Source: Gammaproteobacteria bacterium (GTDB taxonomy: Bacteria; Gemmatimonadota; Gemmatimonadetes; Longimicrobiales; Gaopeijiaceae). From it: DNA of 64,000 nt. Location of the stretch: positions 62,001 through 126,000 of the forward strand of contig JAPPMM010000049.1 of NCBI GenBank assembly GCA_028819075.1, read 5' to 3'. The notes beneath the pieces were generated by a model, which saw only the letters and a program-made list of their open reading frames with translations, made no database searches and had not been told where the DNA came from. Each line of letters opens with the position of its first letter. The first letter of the stretch is position 1. This document shows, piece after piece, positions 26,316 through 35,474 of this stretch. A program made the position numbers and the translations under genes.

Positions 26316-27686
26316 ATGAACATCAAGAAAGCATTCCGGAGTGCTGCCCTCCTGGTCACCGTCTTCGCACTCTCGGCGTGCGAAGTCATCAACCCCGGTC
26401 CCATCCAAGACGAGTTCCTGGTCCGCGAGGAATCGCGCGAAGGGCTGGTCAACGGGTCCCAGCGCAGGCTGAACGAAGGCATCGGCTGGATCGGATACAC
26501 GGGGGCGCTCGTAACCCGACAGATCATGCCCGGAGGCCAGACCGGCGCCTATGGGCATAACGTACTGGAGCAGGGAGGCTTCCTTCAGCCCGGTGGGAGA
26601 GGCGGCCAATTCAACGACGCCCAGCAGGGCCGCTTCATCGCCGAGACGGCTCTCAAGCTGTTCGCAGAATCGGAAGATCCCGTTGACTCGGAGATCGTCG
26701 CGCAGGCGAACGTCTGGGCTGGATTCTCCAACCGGCTGCTCGGAGAGAACTGGTGCGAGGCGGTCATCGATGGATCGGAGTTGCTCCCCGGATCGGACTA
26801 TCTGAGGCGGGCCGAAGAGCAGTTCAGCGCGGCGTTGGCCCTGAATCCCGGCGAAACCCTGAGGATGGCGGCCACTGCGGGCCGTGCCTCAGTGCGCGCC
26901 TTCCTGGGTGACTGGGGTGGTGCGGCGTCGGACGCCGGAGCCGTCCCCAACAGCTTCGACTACTATGTGGCGTCGGACGCAAACGTGGCCGCCACGCGCA
27001 ACACCATAATGTGGGCCAACGGCAGGCAGCCATATCTCGCCTTCACCATGTGGAACACCTACTACGGACCGCAGCCCGACATGGCGGCCGGCGGGGCGCC
27101 CATCCGCGCGTCCGGCTACTATCAGGAAACCGGGGATCCGCGCGCGGAGTGGTTCGAGGATCCCAACTTCCCTTGGTCGAACGCCTCGCTCCTGGGATAC
27201 GGACAGACTCCCTGGTTCAACCAGACCAAGTACGACGATCCCAACGACGGCTTCCGGGTGGCAAGCGGCCGCGAGATGCGCCTCATCGAAGCCGAGGCCC
27301 AGTTGTCGAACGGCAACTGGCAGGCGGCGATGACCACCATCAACAACCTGCGCGCCACCTACACCACCAACGAGACCATGCTGCATCCGGGTGGCATGCC
27401 GCTGGAGCCGCGGGATGCGATGAGCCTGGAAGGGGCCTGGACGTACCTCAAGCGGGAGCGGGCGATCGAACTCTTCCTGGAGGCGCGCACGCTGGGTGAC
27501 CAGAGGCGCTGGGAGGAGAACAACACGCCCGGCGACCTGGAGCTGCCCGACTTCGAGCGTATCTCCGAGATTTTCAGCGACAACGAGCGCGGCACCCTCA
27601 TCAACAATCAGGCGCGCCTCTGCTTCGACGTCCCCAACTCGGAGCGCGAACGCAACCCCAACATCCCGGAGCTCGGCGGCACCTGA
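26316..27686 (+). CDS. SusD/RagB-type substrate-binding lipoprotein, copy 1
   Basis: A 456-residue surface lipoprotein: the signal ends in ALSAC (Cys22), followed by EVINPGPIQDEF, a motif also found after the lipid Cys of the second SusD in this window. The rest is helical with TPR-like pairs and carries the conserved C-terminal segment SLEGAWTYLKRERAIELFLEARTLGDQRRW typical of RagB/SusD proteins, reported here as a long conserved block near residues 370-400. It caps the SusC channel and captures substrate. It starts 12 bases after the SusC stop and is followed by a strong hairpin, so it ends the operon. Confidence 0.9.
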   Translation: MNIKKAFRSAALLVTVFALSACEVINPGPIQDEFLVREESREGLVNGSQRRLNEGIGWIGYTGALVTRQIMPGGQTGAYGHNVLEQGGFLQPGGRGGQFNDAQQGRFIAETALKLFAESEDPVDSEIVAQANVWAGFSNRLLGENWCEAVIDGSELLPGSDYLRRAEEQFSAALALNPGETLRMAATAGRASVRAFLGDWGGAASDAGAVPNSFDYYVASDANVAATRNTIMWANGRQPYLAFTMWNTYYGPQPDMAAGGAPIRASGYYQETGDPRAEWFEDPNFPWSNASLLGYGQTPWFNQTKYDDPNDGFRVASGREMRLIEAEAQLSNGNWQAAMTTINNLRATYTTNETMLHPGGMPLEPRDAMSLEGAWTYLKRERAIELFLEARTLGDQRRWEENNTPGDLELPDFERISEIFSDNERGTLINNQARLCFDVPNSERERNPNIPELGGT

Positions 27687-27714
27687 TCGACAGCTTCGGA
27701 CGAGGTAGTCGCGG

Positions 27715-27751
27715 CGGCTGCCGGGGGCCTGCGGGCTCCCGGCAGCCGTTT
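27715..27751 (+). terminator. rho-independent-type terminator after SusC/SusD operon
   Basis: CGGCTGCCGGG (27715-27725) pairs perfectly with CCCGGCAGCCG (27738-27748) over 11 bases and is followed by TTTC. It lies 29 bases after the SusD stop. The T-run is short but the stem is very stable. Confidence 0.65.
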
Positions 27752-27836
27752 CGCGTATATTGCCCGGGTGTCGAGCCTTAGAGGGAACGGGTGACGCGGT
27801 GATCATGGGCGCCGCAACGGACTCGGGAGGTGAACA

Positions 27837-29201
27837 ATGCGCGATCCAACCAAACCCGAGGAGCATCCGAAGGCGAAAGGACCATGCCGCGCGTCTCCGC
27901 TCCTTCAGTTCGCCTGCACCGAAGGCGGAGATCCGGCGGCAATGACGGGAGCATTCGAAGCGTCGCCGCTCCGTCCGCCGAGGTCCAACACAACCCGCCG
28001 CCAGTTCGTCGCCGGCGCCGCGAGCGCTGGCCTTGTCCTGGCGCTGCCGTTCCCGCTGCGCCCGTGGCAGGAACGCCAGTTCGACACGGTGGTGGTCGGC
28101 GGCCGGCTGATCGATCCGGCCGAGGGGATCGACGGACGCCGCGACATCGGCATCACCGGCGGGCGGGTGGCGCGCGTCGCCGAACGCATCGCCGAGACCG
28201 AGGGCCGCCAAGTGGTGCGCGCGCATGGCATGATCGTCACCCCGGGCCTCATCGACGTTCACGTGCACGTCTACGACGGCGTTTCGGGTGTTTCCATCGA
28301 GCCGGACGTGGTGGGGATCGCCAGGGGGGTCACCACCGTCGTCGACGCCGGCTCGTCGGGCGCCACCACCTTCCCGGGCTTCAGGACCTATGTGGCGGCG
28401 CCCGCGCGAACGCGCGTGTACGCCCTCCTCAACGTGTCCAGCCCGGGCATGACCATCTCCAACGAGCTGGCCGACCTGGCGTACATCGACCCGGACGCCA
28501 TCGTCGCAACCGTGGAGGCCAACCGGGACGTGATCGTGGGCCTCAAGGTGCGTATGCTGGCCGGCATCCCGGGCGGCAACGACCTGGAGGTCATGCGCCT
28601 CACCCGCCTGGCCGCGGAGGGCGCCGGCGTGCCCATCATGGTGCACATCGGCGGACAAACCTCTCCCCTCCCGCGCATCCTGGAGCTGCTCCGCCCCGGT
28701 GACGTGGTGACCCATGCCCTGCGGCGCAGCGGAAGCATCCTCGACGATGCCGGCAACGTCTACCCGGAGGTGCTGGAGGCGGTGGAGCGAGGCATCCACC
28801 TCGACATCGGCCACGGCCGCGGCAACCTGGACTTCGACGTCGCCGAGCGCGCCCTTGGCCAGGGCATCCGGCTCGCGGCCATCTCCAGCGACGTGCACCG
28901 CGGCAACGCGCTCGGCCCGGTGTTCGGCCTGCCCACCACCCTGACCAAGTTCCTGCACATGGGCATGTCCCTGGAGGAGGTGATCCGCTGCGCCACCTCC
29001 ACCCCCGCGGGCATCTTCGACTTCGGGGAAGAGCTGGGCACCCTGCGAGAGGGCGCCGTGGCGGATCTCTCCGTCTTCCAGATGGTGGAGGGCGACTACG
29101 AACTGGTGGACTCCGGAGGCAAGCGCCGGACGGCTGCGCGGCGCCTGGTGCCGTACGCGGCCATGCGGGCCGGACGGCCCTACGGGGCGATCACGCGATG
29201 A
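27837..29201 (+). CDS. Tat-exported amidohydrolase/deacetylase family metallohydrolase
   Basis: A 454-residue amidohydrolase-superfamily protein. The metal site shows DVHVHVY (the HxH after strand 1), a candidate carbamylated Lys in VGLKVRML, His in MVHIGG and the catalytic Asp in SSDVHRG. The sequence most resembles the dihydroorotase/deacetylase-like branch. A Tat signal lies at about residues 53-72 (TTRRQFVAGA plus a hydrophobic stretch). The start is marked by a near-perfect GGGAGGTGA four bases before the ATG at 27837; the extra 50 residues before the twin arginines are unusual, and the ATG at 27942 is an alternative. Its stop overlaps the start of the next gene (ATGA). Substrate unknown. 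Confidence 0.83.
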   Translation: MRDPTKPEEHPKAKGPCRASPLLQFACTEGGDPAAMTGAFEASPLRPPRSNTTRRQFVAGAASAGLVLALPFPLRPWQERQFDTVVVGGRLIDPAEGIDGRRDIGITGGRVARVAERIAETEGRQVVRAHGMIVTPGLIDVHVHVYDGVSGVSIEPDVVGIARGVTTVVDAGSSGATTFPGFRTYVAAPARTRVYALLNVSSPGMTISNELADLAYIDPDAIVATVEANRDVIVGLKVRMLAGIPGGNDLEVMRLTRLAAEGAGVPIMVHIGGQTSPLPRILELLRPGDVVTHALRRSGSILDDAGNVYPEVLEAVERGIHLDIGHGRGNLDFDVAERALGQGIRLAAISSDVHRGNALGPVFGLPTTLTKFLHMGMSLEEVIRCATSTPAGIFDFGEELGTLREGAVADLSVFQMVEGDYELVDSGGKRRTAARRLVPYAAMRAGRPYGAITR

Positions 29202-30511
29202 GGTCCGTCCGCTCCCTGGCCACGGTTGCGATCCTGCTCGCCCTCGCCATCCCGATGGGCACCTCCGCCGCCCCCCTTCCCATCCTCACCACCCCGCAGC
29301 TCCCCTACGACACCCAATACCCCACCATCCCCTACGCAACCGGCGAGACCACCGACCCGGTGGCCGTCCTCGCCCGCGGCCTGGAGAGCGGGGAAGTGAC
29401 CCTCGACCGCGAGGGCCCGAGCGCCTATCTGGCCGCCGTCCTGCGCGAACTCCGCATCCCCGTCTCTTCCCAGATGCTGGTCTTCTCCAAGACCAGCCTG
29501 CTGGCGCGGCTCATCTGGCCCGAGACCCCGCGCGCCATCTACTTCAACGACCGCGTCTACGTCGCCTGGACGCCGGGGGCGGACGGCCTTGAAATCTCCG
29601 CGCAGGACCCGGAGCTGGGACCGGTCTTCTACAACCTGGAGCCGGACGGGGAGGACGGGCCCCGCATCCGCCGCCAGACCGGCCTTTGCCTCCAGTGCCA
29701 CGATTCCTACTCGCTCACCGGGGGCGGGGTGCCCCGGCACATCATGGGCTCCGGGCCGACCGACGAGAACGGCCAGCTGGCCTCCCACGAGCTGTGGCAG
29801 GTCACCACCGACACCACCCCCATCAGGGAACGCTGGGGCGGATGGTACGTCACCGGCACGCACGGCGACCAGCTCCACATGGGGAACGTCGCCCTCGGCC
29901 GCAGAGGCGACTCCCTGACCGCGGGCGGCAATCTCACGGATCTCAGCGAGTTCATCGACCTCACGCCCTACCTCGGCGCCCACAGCGACATCGTTGCCCT
30001 GCTGGTGGCCGAGCACCAGACTACCGTGCAAAACCTCATCACCCTGGTGGGATACCGCGTCCGCACCCGCCTTCACGACGACGAGCAGGAGGGCCTGCCC
30101 CCCGGCGAGATGTCTCCACGCACCACCCGCCTGGTCGAGGGCCTTGGCGAGTCGCTCGTGCGCGCTCTGTTCTTCGTGGGCACCCCGCGTCTGGAGGACC
30201 CCATCGAGGGCACCTCTGCCTTCGCCGCCGACTTCACGGTCGGCGGCCGCAGGGACGCGCAGGGCCGCTCCCTCCGCGACCTGGATCTGCGCACCCGCCT
30301 CTTCCGCCACCCGCTGAGCTACCTGACCCACTCGCCCGAATACGACGCCCTCCCGGCCCAGGCGCGCGCTTACGTCGACGGGCGCATCCTCAGCATCCTC
30401 CGCGGCGAGGAGGGCGGCCGGGATTTCGCGCATCTCTCCGCGGGCGACCGCGACGCCATCCTCTCGATCCTGCGCGACACCAAGCCTGAGATCTTCGGGC
30501 AGCCAGGGTAG
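29198..30511 (+). CDS. exported CxxCH (mono-heme) protein of unknown function
   Basis: A 437-residue exported protein with a signal peptide (1-24) and one heme c motif, CLQCH (Cys164, Cys167, His168), in TGLCLQCHDSYSLTGGG. The remainder has no other heme site and does not look like a standard cytochrome c fold, so the CxxCH is embedded in a larger domain. Its ATG overlaps the amidohydrolase stop by four bases, so both proteins are made together and probably meet in the periplasm. I cannot name the family with certainty; similar large single-CxxCH proteins are common in Planctomycetes-like genomes. Confidence 0.7.
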   Translation: MRSVRSLATVAILLALAIPMGTSAAPLPILTTPQLPYDTQYPTIPYATGETTDPVAVLARGLESGEVTLDREGPSAYLAAVLRELRIPVSSQMLVFSKTSLLARLIWPETPRAIYFNDRVYVAWTPGADGLEISAQDPELGPVFYNLEPDGEDGPRIRRQTGLCLQCHDSYSLTGGGVPRHIMGSGPTDENGQLASHELWQVTTDTTPIRERWGGWYVTGTHGDQLHMGNVALGRRGDSLTAGGNLTDLSEFIDLTPYLGAHSDIVALLVAEHQTTVQNLITLVGYRVRTRLHDDEQEGLPPGEMSPRTTRLVEGLGESLVRALFFVGTPRLEDPIEGTSAFAADFTVGGRRDAQGRSLRDLDLRTRLFRHPLSYLTHSPEYDALPAQARAYVDGRILSILRGEEGGRDFAHLSAGDRDAILSILRDTKPEIFGQPG

Positions 30512-30532
30512 GGCAACCGCGCGACGTCACAG

Positions 30533-30559
30533 AGCGCCCGGTTTTTCTGAACGGGCGCT
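30533..30559 (+). terminator. weak hairpin after the CxxCH gene
   Basis: AGCGCCCG (30533-30540) pairs with CGGGCGCT (30552-30559) around an 11-base loop that itself contains five T. Only TGAT follows, so termination strength is doubtful. Confidence 0.4.
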
Positions 30560-30591
30560 TGATCCTTGTGTCCCAAGACGGTCCAACGTAG

Positions 30592-30691
30592 GTTTCACCA
30601 TGGTGATAATAGCATTTTCACCAGATTTCTAATCACATTTTCACCAAGTTGACAACCGGTTTTTCACCGGATCCCAACCGGCATTCCCACC
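30592..30691. repeat. five-unit, 23-bp-period direct repeat (TTTTCACC core) upstream of DUF4143 gene
   Basis: The core TTTTCACC recurs at exact 23-base steps: GTTTCACC at 30592, TTTTCACC at 30615, 30638 and 30661, and a decayed TTCCCACC at 30684. The 15 bases between cores differ, so only the core is conserved. The tract ends about 40 bases before the DUF4143 ATPase start, where a promoter or operator would sit. The first unit also contains the palindrome CACCATGGTG. It looks like an array of protein-binding sites rather than a CRISPR. Confidence 0.7.
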
Positions 30692-30730
30692 TGGGCCGCA
30701 GCCCTCCTCTCGCCAGTGACGACGGATTTC

Positions 30731-32011
30731 ATGTCTCCCGAGCACAGGATTCTGCCAAGACATCTCACCGCCGAACTGGAGGACGCGCTGACCTGCTCGC
30801 GCGTGGTGAACATCACGGGTGCCCGTCAGACCGGAAAAACAACGCTCGTTCGGGACATCATGCGCGCCGGAAGATTCATCACGCTCGACGACGCCACGAC
30901 GCTCGAGGCAATCGAGAACGATCCCTGGGAAGAGCTGCGAGCCTTGCGCGCCGACCTCGAGGATGCGCCGCTGATCATCGACGAAGCCCAACGCTCCACC
31001 CAACTCCCGCTGGCCATCAAGCGAATCGTGGACCTCAGTGACCTTCCGGGGCAGTTCGTCATCACCGGGTCATCCAACATCTTCACCACGTCCCACGTAA
31101 CGGACTCGCTTGCCGGCCGGCTCCTGACGCTGCGGTTGTGGCCGATGACCGTGGCCGAAACGATGTCGCGCGGCCCCTCGACGATCCTCGACTGGGCGAT
31201 CTCGAGAGCGCCGGACCTGGGAGAACTGCCGGCCCCGCGAGTCCTCAGCCGACAGGCCTACATCGATATGATCCTGCGGGGCGGCTACCCCGGAATCCGG
31301 AATCTCAAACGCCGCGGGCGGCAGAAGATCTACCGCGACTACGTCCATACGATCGTGGACCGCGATGTCGCCGACATCGTTCGGGTCCGCAAGACGGACG
31401 CCTTGAGGCGTCTGATCGACCAGTTGGCCATCCGCACCGCATCGGAACTCAACATCGCGGAGCTGTGCTCGCTCATCGGAGTGCGGCGAGGCACGGTCAA
31501 CCAATACCTTGACGTGCTCCTGCGGCTGTCGCTGATCGTAAAGCTGGGTGCTTGGACCTCCGGAGAGTCCGGCCGCGAGATCAAGAACGCCAAGTATCAC
31601 TTCGTCGATACCGGGATGGCGGCGGCTCTCAGACATCTCACCACACGTTCGTTCGGGATCGATGGCCACCCCGCCGCGCTCGGCGGCCTGGCGGAGAGCT
31701 TCGTCTTCGCGGAGATCATCCGCTCGGCGGCGCATCAGGAAAACGACTTCCGATTCCACCACTGGCGCGACCAGCGTGGGCGCGAGATCGACATACTCGC
31801 GGAGAGTGCGTTTAACATCGTCGCCATGGAGGTCAAGGCATCGTCCGCGGCGCGCCGGGCCGACTTCAAGCATCTGGATTGGTTCGCTACCCAGGGCCCA
31901 GGCAGGACGCGAACGTTGACGTCGATTCTCTTCTATTTCGGCGAACGAAAACTATCCTTCGGCAACCGCCGGTATGCATTGCCCGTGAGCTGCCTCTGGG
32001 GTGCTTTCTGA
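30731..32011 (+). CDS. AAA+ ATPase with DUF4143 domain
   Basis: A 426-residue cytoplasmic ATPase. Walker A is GARQTGKTT (30-38), Walker B LIIDEAQ (81-87), and ITGSSN supplies the sensor. The C-terminal DUF4143 half has a helix-turn-helix-like middle (NIAELCSLIGVRRGTVNQYL) and a nuclease-like stretch with EIDIL and AMEVKAS, the spacing of a PD-(D/E)xK core. The family is widespread and accessory, and its function is unsettled. Neither start has a good ribosome site; ATG 30731 is chosen over GTG 30716. The five-fold repeat just upstream suggests autoregulation by this protein. Confidence 0.85.
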   Translation: MSPEHRILPRHLTAELEDALTCSRVVNITGARQTGKTTLVRDIMRAGRFITLDDATTLEAIENDPWEELRALRADLEDAPLIIDEAQRSTQLPLAIKRIVDLSDLPGQFVITGSSNIFTTSHVTDSLAGRLLTLRLWPMTVAETMSRGPSTILDWAISRAPDLGELPAPRVLSRQAYIDMILRGGYPGIRNLKRRGRQKIYRDYVHTIVDRDVADIVRVRKTDALRRLIDQLAIRTASELNIAELCSLIGVRRGTVNQYLDVLLRLSLIVKLGAWTSGESGREIKNAKYHFVDTGMAAALRHLTTRSFGIDGHPAALGGLAESFVFAEIIRSAAHQENDFRFHHWRDQRGREIDILAESAFNIVAMEVKASSAARRADFKHLDWFATQGPGRTRTLTSILFYFGERKLSFGNRRYALPVSCLWGAF

Positions 32012-32104
32012 GGCCCGGTTAGCCGCAGTCTGCGTCCTCGACGACCCATCGCGGCAGGGCGGACGGCTCCATCGCCGAATCGGCGTTTTGGATAGGCAAC
32101 CTGC

Positions 32105-33427
32105 TCAGCGCAGCGCCCTGAAAACGCGGTCCGAGACCGTGGTCAATAGTGGTGTGCCCACCGTCAGCAGCACCACACCTGCCACCTGGGACGAGGTGGA
32201 GGCGTCCCTCTCGGCCCCGACGACGAGGAGGTAGCCCGCGACGACCGAGAGCCCACCCATGAAGGCCGCCGGTAAGAGCCTCCCCCGAGACCGTTCGGTT
32301 GCCCCAGCCCACCTGGCGGCAAACCCGCCGACGAGGCTTGGAAGCCCGAGAGCGAGGAAGCTCGAACCGTACGTCGTGAGGCCATTACACCTCGTGTCGA
32401 CCTCGAGCAGGCCGGACTCCTTCAGCTGCAGGCATCGGTTCACCGCGATCAGACCTAATCCCAGCCCTGCCGAACTCCCCACCAGCGAGCTGGTGAAGAC
32501 CCGCTTCCAGGGGTACGGCTTCGATTCTTCCGACCAATCGGCTGCCGGCTGTGCCGCTCGGGCCGCAGTCATCTGACGTTTCCCGGAGCGGGTCTCGACG
32601 AGCAGGACTCCCCATCCACCAGAGAGGCCGTAACGGGCTCCGGCCTCCGCCGCGGAAAGCATCTCGAGACGCTCGATATCACTGAGCGGCATGGTGGGGA
32701 ACAGGAGACTGGGGCTCGATACCTGGACTCCATCGACATAGACCGCGACTTCACGGCAGATCATGCCGCTCGCGACTGCACGGTACGCCACGCAGTCCCC
32801 CGAGGCGCCCCCACCGCGCACCACGGTGCCCAGCATACCCTGTCTCAGCAGATCCGTGAGGCTCAGGCCCCGCCTGGAGGCTTCGTCGATCTCCTCTCTC
32901 GAGATCTCATTCATGGAGTGGCCCGTGCTCTGTCGCCGCTCTTCGAGCTCGCTCCGTCCCTCGACGAGGAGGGGGTCCAGTGGAATAGCCGTTGTCTTCA
33001 GCCGAAGGTTGAGACGAAGTTCGATCCCGTCCTCCACGACGACAGCGTGCAGGTACTGCCCGTAGGCCACATGCTCGACGAGCACGACCTGGGGACCTGC
33101 CGGGACGTCAGATAACTGGTAGCGTCCTTGCTCATCGCTCAGCGCCGCCGCTCCCGACGCCCGGAGCTGGACGACCGCGTCAGCCACTGGAACACGCGTC
33201 TCGACGTCGACCACCCGTCCCGAGATCGAGCCGGTCTCCTGGGAGCTGAGTTGCAGGGGGAGCGCTGATAGCAGGATGGACAAGACACAGGCGGCGTTGG
33301 TGCGCACGCGCCCCGTTCGAGGCCGACGGTTCGGCGCGATTGTCCCAGAGCGAGACCGCCCCAGGGGGCGTCGCGAAACGAGGGCCCACGTCCTCATCAG
33401 GGGACAATCGCTTGCAAGACAGTCCAT
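32105..33427 (-). CDS. barrel-less TonB-plug protein, copy 2
   Basis: A 440-residue paralogue of the protein at 16316-17608. The order is signal peptide (about 42-62), carboxypeptidase-regulatory-like domain (SISGRVVDVETRVPVADAVVQ), plug-like domain with STGHSMNE, a Cys pair (CVAYRAVASGMIC) and VYVDGVQVSSPSL, then about four hydrophobic stretches ending in TVSDRVFRALR. No barrel follows. It lies 112 bases downstream of the SusC-SusD-lipoprotein run on the same strand and is probably the last gene of that cluster. The start is uncertain: ATG 33427 and ATG 33397 both lack a good ribosome site. Function unknown. Confidence 0.68.
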   Translation of the reverse strand: MDCLASDCPLMRTWALVSRRPLGRSRSGTIAPNRRPRTGRVRTNAACVLSILLSALPLQLSSQETGSISGRVVDVETRVPVADAVVQLRASGAAALSDEQGRYQLSDVPAGPQVVLVEHVAYGQYLHAVVVEDGIELRLNLRLKTTAIPLDPLLVEGRSELEERRQSTGHSMNEISREEIDEASRRGLSLTDLLRQGMLGTVVRGGGASGDCVAYRAVASGMICREVAVYVDGVQVSSPSLLFPTMPLSDIERLEMLSAAEAGARYGLSGGWGVLLVETRSGKRQMTAARAAQPAADWSEESKPYPWKRVFTSSLVGSSAGLGLGLIAVNRCLQLKESGLLEVDTRCNGLTTYGSSFLALGLPSLVGGFAARWAGATERSRGRLLPAAFMGGLSVVAGYLLVVGAERDASTSSQVAGVVLLTVGTPLLTTVSDRVFRALR

Positions 33428-33539
33428 TACTAAATCATAACATAGCTCGTCACGGGCCAGCCAGAAGCCGGAATACCCTTCGCAGGAAGGGTACCTGCGC
33501 GCGGAAGAGGTTGTCGGGGAGGTAGCTCTAAGGCACGAT

Positions 33540-34019
33540 CTAGTATATCACCTCGTCACCTGTTTCATCGAGTATTCCTCCCTTGCTGTCGCCCCACATG
33601 AAGTGCACGAACAAACCGGTGAGCGCTCCAACGAGGACAGTCGTCACGGCTGCGGTCTTCCTCCGGTCGAGGACCCGTTCCTCTATGCCTTGGATCTCAT
33701 CCCGTCCGATGATGATCCGCTGTTGTAGGTACGGCGATCCCAAGCCGTTCTCAAACCGATTCGTCGACTCGTGCCGCGAGAGCAGGTGTAACTGCCTCCC
33801 TGCGGCTTCGACCACTTGTCCCTCGACGGTGCTTCGAGCATCGCCCAGGCTGACCGTAAGGCGCGCCACTCCGGGAGGGGTCAGGTGTGCGCGAACCGTA
33901 GTGCCAGGTGAAGCCGCGTCAGGGGCGATCGCCCGATAAGAGTGACAGCCCGAACTCGCCGCAAAGCAACCCACCGCGAGTATAACCGAGACCAGCTTTG
34001 AGCCGATCCTTGCAGCCAT
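33540..34019 (-). CDS. SusC/D-associated lipoprotein, copy 2
   Basis: A 159-residue lipoprotein (lipobox AASSGC, Cys25) with the same plan as the protein at 22615-23130. A GTTVRAHLTPPGVARL segment near the N-terminus is followed by DEIQGIEERVLDRRKTAAV and then a hydrophobic Gly-containing stretch (VLVGALTGLFVHFM). It starts 12 bases after the SusD stop with AAGGTAGG upstream, so it belongs to the SusC-SusD operon. Finding it with both SusC/SusD pairs argues for a role in assembly or gating of that transporter. This is an inference from position and similarity. Confidence 0.7.
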   Translation of the reverse strand: MAARIGSKLVSVILAVGCFAASSGCHSYRAIAPDAASPGTTVRAHLTPPGVARLTVSLGDARSTVEGQVVEAAGRQLHLLSRHESTNRFENGLGSPYLQQRIIIGRDEIQGIEERVLDRRKTAAVTTVLVGALTGLFVHFMWGDSKGGILDETGDEVIY

Positions 34020-34031
34020 CGTCGCCTACCT

Positions 34032-35459
34032 TCAGCCGCGGAAGTTATCGGCAATATTGTTATTCGTTTCAATCTCACGCTGCGGAATCGGGATGCAAAC
34101 GTCCTGCTCCCGACTCACGCCGTGCCGTTGCGCGACCTCCTCCGGGATAAACTCCAGGGGGTGTAGCTCGCCCGGCGTGCCCTGCTCCCTCCAGCGGCGC
34201 AGATCCCCGATGCGTCTCCCCTCCATCCACATCTCTATGGCCCGCTCTCGCTTGAGCCACTTCCAGGCCGACTCCAGATCGGTAATCGGGAAGGGTTCGA
34301 GCGGCGTGCCACCCTCGTGGCCGCCACCGTGTACGCTCGTGTTCTCGGTGATCAGCTCGGCCCTGCGGCTGTTGATGATGTCCCTCGCGGTCTGCCAGTC
34401 ACTCCTAAGTTCAAGGCCCACCTCCGCGATGATGAGCTGCATCTCACGGTAGCTCGTCACAGGGATCGTGAGATTGCGCATCGCCGTCCCGTCCCGGGAG
34501 TCGAAGTCCGTGTAGGCCGCCGGCGTTCTGGGCACGAAGAACTTCAGCGGATACTGGAAGGGGACGTCCCCCCAGGTCAGAGGCCTGGGCGTCTCGCCGG
34601 TGGGGTAGTTGGGGTCGAAGCCCCACGCGGCGCGCGGATCGCCGGTGTCCAGGTAGTACTCGTCGAAGAGAGTCATCCAAGTGGTGATGCCTCGCACGGC
34701 GGCACCGGATATCTGCGTGACCCAATACCAGCTCGGAGAGTTCTCGCTGTAGTAGTGGACGCCCCACTCGAAGCCCATGGGAATCCGCTGCGCGTCCGCC
34801 TCCGCCTCCGCGTAGTTCTGGAGGTGCAGGTGCGTGGACGCCCTCCCGCCGTACGCAGCCATCTGCACATCGCTGCCCGCGGTCGCGATATTCGCCGCCG
34901 AGGTAAACTGGCCGATGGCGCGAGTCAAATGCGTCTTGTAGTCCTCCGGTGGTCCACCGTTAAAGACGGCGTGGCACATGTACTCGCCCAGGATCCGGTT
35001 CGCGTAACCGGTCCAGAGGTACATCTGGGCCAGCAGCTCGTTGGAGGACGCCGCAGAGCCGAGAACGGCCTCCACACGCTCGATGGCCTGCTCGCCCACC
35101 CAACGAGCCTGTTGCAGCTCCCCGAATCCGGCTTCCTGGTCCCCAATGTCGACCGGGGATCCAGGCGAACCGGCGCTGCCGATCTCGTACTCGTGATTGA
35201 GATTCGTGTCGCCCGCAGGCTGGATCTGACGGGCCCGCGCGTCGCCGCTCTCGGCGAAATCCTCGAACCCGTTTGCGAGCGCGCGCTCGATGCCGTTCAC
35301 CAGTGCCAGCCAAGCTCCGGGGTCGTCCGTAGCACTGTCCTGCAGGGGCCCGGGATTGATCACGTCGAAGTCGCATCCTGACAGGCCCAGACAGACCAAC
35401 AACGTCGCCGCGGCCACGCAGCCGGGAAGCGAAACCCCCCTGTGATTTCTCGTAGTCAT
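34032..35459 (-). CDS. SusD/RagB-type lipoprotein, copy 2
   Basis: A 475-residue surface lipoprotein with a lipid Cys in LGLSGC followed by DFDVINPGPLQD, matching the first SusD. The C-terminal segment DLESAWKWLKRERAIEMW and EGRRIGDLRRWREQG is the RagB/SusD signature. It begins 15 bases after the SusC stop and ends 12 bases before the lipoprotein start. It is the substrate-capturing partner of the adjacent SusC. If the SusC frameshift is real, this protein may lack a working channel. Confidence 0.88.
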   Translation of the reverse strand: MTTRNHRGVSLPGCVAAATLLVCLGLSGCDFDVINPGPLQDSATDDPGAWLALVNGIERALANGFEDFAESGDARARQIQPAGDTNLNHEYEIGSAGSPGSPVDIGDQEAGFGELQQARWVGEQAIERVEAVLGSAASSNELLAQMYLWTGYANRILGEYMCHAVFNGGPPEDYKTHLTRAIGQFTSAANIATAGSDVQMAAYGGRASTHLHLQNYAEAEADAQRIPMGFEWGVHYYSENSPSWYWVTQISGAAVRGITTWMTLFDEYYLDTGDPRAAWGFDPNYPTGETPRPLTWGDVPFQYPLKFFVPRTPAAYTDFDSRDGTAMRNLTIPVTSYREMQLIIAEVGLELRSDWQTARDIINSRRAELITENTSVHGGGHEGGTPLEPFPITDLESAWKWLKRERAIEMWMEGRRIGDLRRWREQGTPGELHPLEFIPEEVAQRHGVSREQDVCIPIPQREIETNNNIADNFRG

Positions 35460-35474
35460 GGGATCGCTCCCCGC

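Noticed and set aside
30592-30691. Repeat tract as a CRISPR array
   Set aside because: The core is only 8 bases, the spacers only 15, and no cas genes are near.
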